From Glandiceps talaboti (lineage: Eukaryota > Hemichordata > Enteropneusta > Spengelidae): a stretch of 64,000 nucleotides of DNA. Shown here piece after piece: positions 47,322-64,000 of this stretch (within the stretch, counting starts at the first letter, position 1; every line of letters starts with the position of its first letter). The stretch covers positions 22,996,675 through 23,060,674 of the forward strand of contig NC_135560.1 of assembly GCF_964340395.1 (NCBI RefSeq), written 5' to 3'. The notes under the pieces are model-generated. The model was not told where the DNA came from and did no database searches. It saw only the letters and a list, made by a program, of their open reading frames with translations. The position numbers and the translations under genes are program-made.

Positions 47322-48107
47322 CTTGTAAAAATATGCAGCAATAAAACCAATAAAACCAACAAATAGTATTTTTGTTGATGATACAGTGACAATATATTCA
47401 TGACACAAAAAATCTGCAAGATTTCCTATCATAAAAACAAACCCAGAAGAGTTGCAGCTTTCAAATGTCCACATTTATGACATAAAACATACAACATCAA
47501 TGTCTCATAAAATTCTAACGGCTCATTTATTTTACTTTTCTTAGAAATCTGATGTTCACCTGCTTCAAATACATATAGTAAATATTTGAATGCCATGGAT
47601 TTTTTGTTTCTTTTGAAATACTCTGATGATTAATGTTTGCATTACTGGTAAAACATGATTGTTAATTTTTTTCCCCTACAAATATCACATTTTGTAAATC
47701 TTGACAGATCACTAGCTATAGCACAATGTTTAGAATAATTAGTCAAAAATACAAAAAAAAACATGAAATAATACAAATTGGGCAAAGTTATACTTTGGTA
47801 GACTCATCTGATGTAAGGTCAGGTCAAAGGTCAGGTAATAGTTCAAAGGTCAAAAGTCATATTAGTTGGTACCATAGCTCTTGACTGGTGACTTGACAAA
47901 GGACTCTAAATTTTGGCAGACTCGTCTAAGGTCAAGTCAAAGTTAGACATTCTGTGTGATGTGAGTTGGTACTGTAGGTCTTTCTTAAGTCAAAAAGTAA
48001 CTTTATATTGATCAACAGTTCTTGGATATGCTTACTTTAAACTCAATAAATGGGATCATTAAAACATAGTCACAAGAACTTACAATCTGACATGCAAGCC
48101 ATATCTG
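47322..48107. other. Intergenic with AGGTCA-type half-site cluster
   Basis: No gene. At 47,815-47,860 there is a run of AGGTCA-like hexamers including a perfect direct repeat with one-base spacing, AGGTCAAAGGTCA at 47,821-47,833, and a weaker one just after it. Confidence 0.5.
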
Positions 48108-48576
48108 ATAGAAATCCAATGTAGTGTGCACTTCACTATTTCTTTTTGGATGTTACCTTTACTGTCATTTGTTCTTTTGTGAGCCTTTGTTCCATACATC
48201 TGACACAACACCATAGGCGCTCCCATACCAAATCTAAGTGCTGAGTGAATTCACTCATTGAATGAGAATGCCTAATGCACTGAAACATACGGGTATAAAG
48301 TTCTTCAGAGCACTCTGTTCAAAAAGAGCATGAGAAAAGAATACAGACAACGATGTTATCATTATTGTTTGGTGCTCTCTTTCTTTCAATTTCGAATGTT
48401 GAGTGTTGAATTGTAAGATGGATTGTAATTGGATACCTGTAAATACGAGATTTGGTACAGGAAAACCTATGGTATTGTGTCAGATGTATGCAAGGAATGC
48501 TCACAAAAGAACAAACAACAGTAAATGTAACAGCCTAAAAGAAATCGCGAAGTGCACCCTACATCGGATTTTAATC
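48108..48576. mobile_element. Non-autonomous transposon with ~125-bp terminal inverted repeats
   Basis: The left arm (about 48,108-48,240) and right arm (about 48,445-48,576) are inverted copies at roughly 80-85 percent identity by eye. Matching blocks include GTGTCAGATGTATG, CTCACAAAAGAACAAA, CAGTAAA and GAAGTGCAC, in order. The central ~200 bp has no coding capacity. Arms this long relative to the element are typical of foldback or Mutator-like MITEs. No convincing target-site duplication was found, so the superfamily is open. Confidence 0.75.
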
Positions 48577-50187
48577 TGATTGATGCATGTTAAAATAATA
48601 CTATATCTACCAGCATTGTAATTCTAATCTCACCTTGTAAGACATCACAGTAAATATTGATGGACCATTTTACAATTGAAAAATCACAATGGTATCTGGT
48701 GATGTGTTGCAATATGAAAAAAGACTGGTACACCTGAAGAACGCCTGGCTCAATTTTTTATATGATAACAATATGTTTTGGATATTAGATATTATCCCCA
48801 TATATTGTAATTCATTTAGTCAAGGGAAATACAATTGCTATGAGGGACCTTGTCACTATGAGTCGTAAGACGAGAGGTGACAAAACTACAGGTCACGAGT
48901 ATTTTCCAAGTGAATGAAATATTGACGACTAAGCTAATAATACCACCACAAGCAAAATGTGATGAAAATAATAGCAACTTTGAATGCTTTGATCCATATT
49001 TTGAGCACTGCAAAACTAAATGATATAGTTGTTGTGATAGAGAGTGACTGGGGCATAAATACCACATTTTTTGCTTGAATGCATTCAACTTGGTTTGTTA
49101 AAGGTTTATATCTATTCAACCTATACTCTGACATCTATGCTACCCTAACAGCATTGTAAGTCTCATTCATGGCTTACAGAACTGGTTGCTAAGGATAAAT
49201 AAACAACATATGTATTGTGTCCTGCGTTCCTCAGTCTTGGGCTACATATAGTTGCATTGCAGATGTCTAGGAAAAGCCTCTATTTGTGTATTTTAGATAA
49301 CTTATACTCATATTACTGATTGTGTTACATTATGGTTTATGAAACCATCTGTACATGTTTTTTTTTTAATGAAACTGACAGCCAACAATAAGACACATGA
49401 ATCACTACTGTCCTTTGACACATGAGCTACATGTCTTATTCTGGGCCATCAAATGTAAATTTGGTAGACTGTGGAAATTAATCTTCACAGATATTACAAG
49501 CATGACCTCTCAATGATCCTATACTTGCAAATAACTTAAAAAGATTTTTGCATTGAATAACACCCTCTAGTGGTTGAAAAGAGAACAGCTGCATTGTAAA
49601 CTTTACATTAGTAGGAATATCCCTCTGTTTTGAAGTATCCTTCTGATTTGAATATTCCCATGTTTTGAATATCCCCTCTGTTTTGGAATATCCATCTGAT
49701 TTGAATATTCCTATGTTTTGAATATCATTCTGGTTTGACTACCTCTGTTTTTTAATATCTCTGTTTGTTGAAACCCATCATGAAGCCTTACTGCATTGCA
49801 ATATTACCACACAGTCAACTAAATAATCTGTACTCCTTGTACTCAGTGGGCAATGATGTACTATTGGTGAGCTTATGACATGTAAATTATCAACTGATCT
49901 TTTTCCAGTCATGGGTTTAGTTTAATTTTCAACAATGTATGGAAATATGACTCTGTGTTCAAGTTTTAGACGATAAATTCTAAGCCATTAACATTCATAC
50001 TGAATGAATGAATATCAACTATATTACAAAACTTTCCATAAAACAAATTACAATGCTGAGGTAGACTCAAGTGATCTGTCATTGCATTGGACTTCATATA
50101 TCCTACACATTGCAATTACTCTAAAAATGTTGAATTAAAAAAAAAAAAACATATTAACCAATCCTTAGTAAGATGCTATTGTCCATA
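48577..50187. other. Region 3' of the carbonic anhydrase gene, with a small minisatellite
   Basis: It probably contains the carbonic anhydrase 3' UTR. At about 49,614-49,772 units resembling GAATATCCCTCTGTTTT recur about eight times with period 17-24 bp. No exon was recognised. Confidence 0.5.
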
Positions 50188-53100
50188 CTATGTCGCCACT
50201 TTGTCTCCTACCTCATGGTTACATCGTGGATGGTTGCAATCAATAAATAATTTTTCATAGCTGCCTTCGTTAATCTCAACAAAGCGTTTCTCTTGCCTGC
50301 TGAAGAGGTAAACATCTCCTGAGTATACATCAAACCACATGGCATGTAAACGTACCCTGTCACTTTCAAGTCGGTCCTTCAGGAAAGCATGGGAACTGAT
50401 ATTTTGTAACTGTTGCAAACAATTTACCTGTTGAAAAGAAAATGAGTCTCCTTAGTTTTAAGACATAGACCGAACACTTTTGTCCTGTTATTTGGTGCCT
50501 AAAATAAAGTCCTACAATTTGTTGACAAGTTCATAGCATTATACCTTGAAATATATACTCAAAACATAGTCCAGTTCCTAATTGCAGTTGGGTTCAGCCT
50601 TATCTGAGGGGAATGTCAGGGCCAAGGCAAGGAAACTCATTTCTGTGGGTAGGGGTTACAAGAATGTTTGGAGAAGTTTCATCCATATTTGAATGTTTCA
50701 TCAAAATGAAAATGAACATTAGAGTTTGATGGACACAGATAAATGATGTTACATTCTCGCAAGCCAGAGTTATTATTTCTACCACTACATTTTGAAATAT
50801 ACCTGTGGGAGGCTCGTTAAGAACGTTGCCGTAAAACAGGCCATGGTTTGCGACGATGTGATGTTATTGAGAGAAATATACTACAGGAGAAAATGAACAC
50901 TGACTACAAGATATAAATATATGAGATATGGTAAGTCTGACTAAACAGCCTTTCTCTGATATGGATGTTGATATAAATAATAGTTGATTGACACCTGAAT
51001 GAAAATGACTGCTGTCCTGTCTGCAGAGTTTCTTGTATGACCAAAATATTTTAATTTTAAGGTTCCTCAAAGAACTATCTTTGCCATACTCAAGATAGTA
51101 CCCTTGGATATCCTTTCACATTTCTATAGCCAATAGAACCATTGTCTGATAGTGTATCAAATTAAAGGTTCTGAACATAAATTTGGGAGGTTCAGTTTAC
51201 AACAATAGCCTGAAAAATCCATTGTTGTTTCTGCTAATGTCATATGTTCCAAGGTCAAAGTTGACATACTTACCTGTGATAATTTGTCTACAAGTGAAAA
51301 CTTATTTTCAGGATCAATGTAAGCCTTAAAATTATGTCTTTGAGTTTCTCCTTGAAACTCCAGAGGGCCATTGAATCCCATCTCAATTCTTTCAAACTTT
51401 GTAAGGCTGGCATTTCCAAACCTACGCAACCAGGCTCCAAAGGGTTGCTTTTCTCTGTCCAGGTAAGGGTTGTCTTTCAAATCATACAGTGCATTCATAG
51501 CCTTCAAATAACAAGATATGGTGAAAAGAATTCAAAGTCAAGGTGGCCATGTAAATGAGAACTGGGTTGGATTTTTAATAAATAAAACAAGTTTTAAGTA
51601 GTAAAATTTTAACCAATACACACAATGCACACAACATACTTTGAGCTGAGAGCTTTTAAAGTTCTGCAAACAATCAGTTTTGTTTACTCATGACAACTTT
51701 TATACTATGTTCTTCCCACTTGAAAAAAAAAAGTATGAAACAACATAGATAGAGGGCGCTGTTGATAAGCTGGGAGCTTTTAACTGCAGTCAGTTTTATT
51801 TCGTAATGACAATTTTTACACTATGTTTTTCCCACTTGAAAAAAAACCTGTGAAACATAGATCGATAGAGGGCGCTGTTGATAAGCTGGGAGCTTTTGAC
51901 TGTAAACAGTCAGTTTTGTTCACTCATGATAATTTTTACACTATGTTTTTCCTACTTGAAAAAAAAAAAGTGTGAAACAACATTGATCAAGTCTGTGGTT
52001 GTTACCTTAATATTGCAAATAAAAGTAAACAAGTGTAGTACGTTACTTATGTTATGTACATGAAGTGATATGTAAAGTAAAATGGGTACAGTAGACACAA
52101 ATAATCACCATTTAGTCCAGTCTGCACCTGTACCTGCCATTTCCCCCATGTATTGAAACGTCACCATGCACAAATATTTTGATTACTTATGTTAACCCAG
52201 TGTGTTTACAAATCACTTCTGTTATACAATAACCATTTACATAAACTAGAATACTTCTCATCTATGGTATGTTGGAGAGAGATATCATGTCTATGCAATA
52301 ACATACTTTTCACCCATTTTGTATTTTTTTTTGTAATTCATCATAATTCATGTACCAATTTTTCCTACACACAATCTAATCCATATCAACATGAGGGTGT
52401 AGGCTTACCTTACAATCAGAATGACCACACACAATCACATGGTTGATATCATTAATAACACATGCTAATTCTAGTGCCGCTGGTTCTGTGTTTAGTCCTT
52501 CACTGCCAAACAGTCTAGAATGTGGAATCAGATTACCAGCATTCCGTACAATGAACATATCTCCCACATTGGTCTGGCAAAACCTGGTTGGCAGCATACG
52601 ACTATCCATACAAGTAAAGATTATAGCTGTTGGCTACAGGGAAAAGATTGCTGGAGTGTAATAGTGTTCTGAGAGTCATTTGTGAGTGAATGAGCCAATG
52701 AATGAATGAATGAATGAATGAATGAATGAATGAATGAATGAATGAATGAATGAATGAATGAATGAATGAATGAATGAATGAATATCAGAATAAATACATT
52801 TTTATTTGCCTACAAATAACAACAAATCATGTGACCAATTCACTTTGGACAAGTACAAGTATGAATATTTCAAACTTGGAGAGAATTGGAAGCTAGAAAA
52901 CAGTCAAATATAAACAAATAAAATAATTGAATCTAGCCACTCAGATAAAATATAAAATAATAATTAACACACACACACATATAATATATACTGAGTTTCT
53001 TGCTTCTGCAATCATCAGATGACTGGGTCAGATTGATAAGGTCTGTATGTTCACGTATATTTTGAGTTTCGGAACGAAAAATGGCACAAAAACAGACGAA

Positions 53101-53509
53101 AAAAACCTCAAAATCACATCAAACGCTACAATTATCGCAGCTATGATACGTTAAATTTTGACATTTGAACCAACGGCACAATATTGCATCAGCACCTCGT
53201 TCATCGACTGTTTGATTGGTTGTGTATACCACGTGGATTTAGACTGATTAATTCATCAATAAATTGATAAACTGTGTGATAAGAATATACCAGTTGTCAA
53301 ATGATGGGCTAATAATACGAGTACATGTAATGTTTATGAGGTGATATAGAGGTCTAGGTCATCAAATCATTGATCGTGAATACATCAAGACGCAGATTGT
53401 TACGTACCTCGGGGTTGTCTTTCACCATTTTGAACTGTGGTACAAGATATTGCTTGACACCAGCACGGTATCGAAGTACCCCCTTCAATAGTTTCTCCAT
53501 TCCGGGCAT
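50188..53509 (-). CDS. CAHbeta: Beta-class carbonic anhydrase, four coding exons, 264 residues
   Basis: Zinc enzyme catalysing reversible CO2 hydration; animal members are usually mitochondrial. Exons on the minus strand are 53,509-53,408, 52,633-52,409, 51,501-51,274 and 50,427-50,188, all joined in phase 0 with GT-AG introns (102, 225, 228 and 240 nt including TAG). Exon 1 encodes MPGMEKLLKGVLRYR and ends DNPE. Exon 2 holds the active site: CMDSR (zinc ligand C42 and the D44/R46 dyad), GDMFIVRNAGN and CGHSDCK (ligands H105 and C108). Exon 3 has AMNALYDLKD and YIDPENKFSLVDKLSQ. Exon 4 has FLKDRLES and LHAMWFDVYSGDVYLFSR. Length and motif order match the insect and other invertebrate enzymes of about 255-265 residues, with no insertion or lost catalytic residue. 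The ATG sits where the family starts. The gene lies head to head with TERT. Intron 1 has a GAAT microsatellite and intron 2 a tandem repeat. Confidence 0.96.
51640..51990. repeat. Three-copy tandem repeat in carbonic anhydrase intron 2
   Basis: Units of about 110-125 bp share GCTGGGAGCTTTTAACTG, CAGTCAGTTTT, TTTTTACACTATGTTTTTCC and CACTTGAAAAAAA. AGAGGGCGCTGTTGATAAGC links copies 1-2 and 2-3. The first copy is the most diverged. Confidence 0.9.
52699..52783. repeat. (GAAT)n microsatellite
   Basis: About 21 perfect tetranucleotides starting 65 bp upstream of carbonic anhydrase exon 2, within intron 1. Confidence 0.97.
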
Positions 53510-54499
53510 TTTCACAAGGTGATTCTGTATTGAATCGAAATAATGGTGTTACAGTATCAATCAGTCCAGCTGCCCGAATATCACCATGTGCCTTACGTCA
53601 CACAGGTCATCTAGGAACACCTAACTTTAGCACAATTGATACATTTCCCTCTTTAAATGTGTGTTAGGCAGTCTCATATAAACTTTGACCTTAAACTTTT
53701 AGGCCGTCCGGGCGCCGCGTCTGAGAACTCTACAAGATGCTTCAAGCTTCGACGGATCAACACTAAAGTTAGTATGAAGCATACCAAATTTAACTTAATA
53801 ATGTAACTAGTCAAAGACAAATTATACTGTGCACTATACGCGGGAAATTTGAACGTGGTCATTGACCTCCGACTCCGGCTTTAGCTCTATGGGCACAAGC
53901 ATTACTGAAGCTACTAGTATCGATATCAAGTGAAGTGACTGTGTCCACAGTTTATGAATTTAGACTAAACAGAACCCCTACCCCCTACCCCTCCATCTTT
54001 TAGACAAAAGAGCTAATAAATATACTTCAAAGGGTGGCACATATACTAGCTGCAATATTAAATTGTAGCTTTGTTTTTGTATACAATGCTTTTTATTTTA
54101 ATTTCTATTTCATATGTTATGTTGTGACTCACCATGTAACAATGCAGCACATTACTGGTTATGGTACAGAAGAAATACTATTACTACTAGTTGTATTTTA
54201 AGCACAAAATTGAGGTGCTTGTTATAGATAACCATTATTAAAACAATATACAGAGCTACTGTACTGAAGGGTGGACAGCACTTATACCACATAATTTAGG
54301 ATGTATGAAAATAATCTACAGGAGAACAAATTTTAATTTAATTGTGGTAAGCTAAATAAACATTATTCATAGCTATCTACATGTGTAAAACAATGTTTTT
54401 AATCTAACAGTGGCTGGACATGCTTTCTGAATTAAAATAATCCGTTTACTTGACTACAAACAGATGTAGCTGTATATAAATACTACTGGAAATAAAGCC
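53510..54499. promoter_or_regulatory. Shared intergenic region between divergent carbonic anhydrase and TERT genes
   Basis: About 990 bp separate the two start codons. The interval should hold both promoters and 5' UTRs. A short CpG-bearing stretch (CCGTCCGGGCGCCGCGTC, about 53,704-53,721) stands out from the AT-rich surroundings. I see no consensus TATA box at either end. A bidirectional promoter is inferred from geometry alone. Confidence 0.5.
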
Positions 54500-63682
<9,183 letters not shown>

Positions 63683-64000
63683 GTAGGTATTCTTCAGATC
63701 TGAGTTATTTGGTTTCATTTTATTCATAGAATTATCTTGTACATGTACATGTACACATACATTTTTACTTTACATAGCTTTAATAATCAAAAATGCATGT
63801 GTCAATTTTCCGAGCATCTTTTGGTTATTTGTCATGCAACTAACCTGCAAACCTGGGTTGGCCATCCGATAAATAACCAATCTCCAAGTGTATAGACATT
63901 TCGATAACTGCCCTCTAGTGGCCACTGCTATAATAATTACATCTTAAGCCAGCCTTGAACTGCAAACATTGTGCATTTAATGAGAAGTTTCTCACTGTCT
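63683..64000 (+). other. Start of TERT intron 13, no further exon in window
   Basis: After the donor GTAGGT there is no sequence resembling the T motif, so the next TERT exon lies to the right of the window. A short ACATGTACATGTACA stretch occurs near 63,740. Confidence 0.7.

Noticed and set aside
46264-47474. Three overlapping minus-strand frames of about 350 codons, Cys/Val/Tyr-rich
   Set aside because: They are the three frames of the 17-bp minisatellite, which lacks stop codons. Similar openness in several frames and strands shows there is no coding signal.

Overview
The window is AT-rich nuclear DNA from a metazoan, most likely a marine invertebrate. The evidence is spliced genes with GT-AG introns, very many microsatellites and minisatellites, decayed LINE 3' ends and small foldback transposons. 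A metazoan-type beta-class carbonic anhydrase, a family absent from vertebrates, together with an intron-rich telomerase gene and an intronless somatostatin-receptor-like GPCR, fits a non-vertebrate bilaterian (hemichordate, echinoderm, lophotrochozoan or similar). The phylum cannot be decided from this window.

Layout. Positions 1-22,800 hold no recognisable gene: a decayed tRNA-Trp-like sequence (2.36 kb), a LINE relic (6.4 kb), an (AT)n/(GATA)n block (7.06-7.32 kb), a palindromic foldback element (7.95-8.28 kb) and several microsatellites. At 22,831-24,408 (minus) lies a complete single-exon receptor of the somatostatin/allatostatin-C type with a TATA box upstream. From 24.5 to 45 kb there is again no supported gene apart from a LINE ORF2 3' fragment (27.3-28.4 kb), with a 202-bp tandem duplication (32.4 kb) and more simple repeats. 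From 45.0 to 48.6 kb there is a G-rich tandem repeat, a 940-bp array of a 17-bp minisatellite and a transposon-like inverted repeat with arms of about 125 bp.

The last 14 kb is gene-dense. A four-exon beta carbonic anhydrase gene (53,509 to 50,188, minus, 264 residues) stands head to head with the telomerase reverse transcriptase gene TERT (54,500 onward, plus). Translation starts of the two are about 1 kb apart. I reconstruct 13 TERT exons in continuous frame (686 codons): the TEN domain, a charged repeat-bearing linker, and the RNA-binding domain up to the residues just before the T motif. The reverse transcriptase domain lies beyond the right edge.

The most striking observation is that TERT is full of local tandem duplications. 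Two of them copy an exon's 3' end together with its 5' splice site. One forms an array of about 20 copies of a 28-bp unit, about ten of which carry a consensus GTGAGT or GTAAGT donor. The other is a 71-bp duplication of the exon 9 donor. The coding sequence itself carries a five-fold 17-residue repeat (exon 6) and a 6-residue duplication (exon 10).
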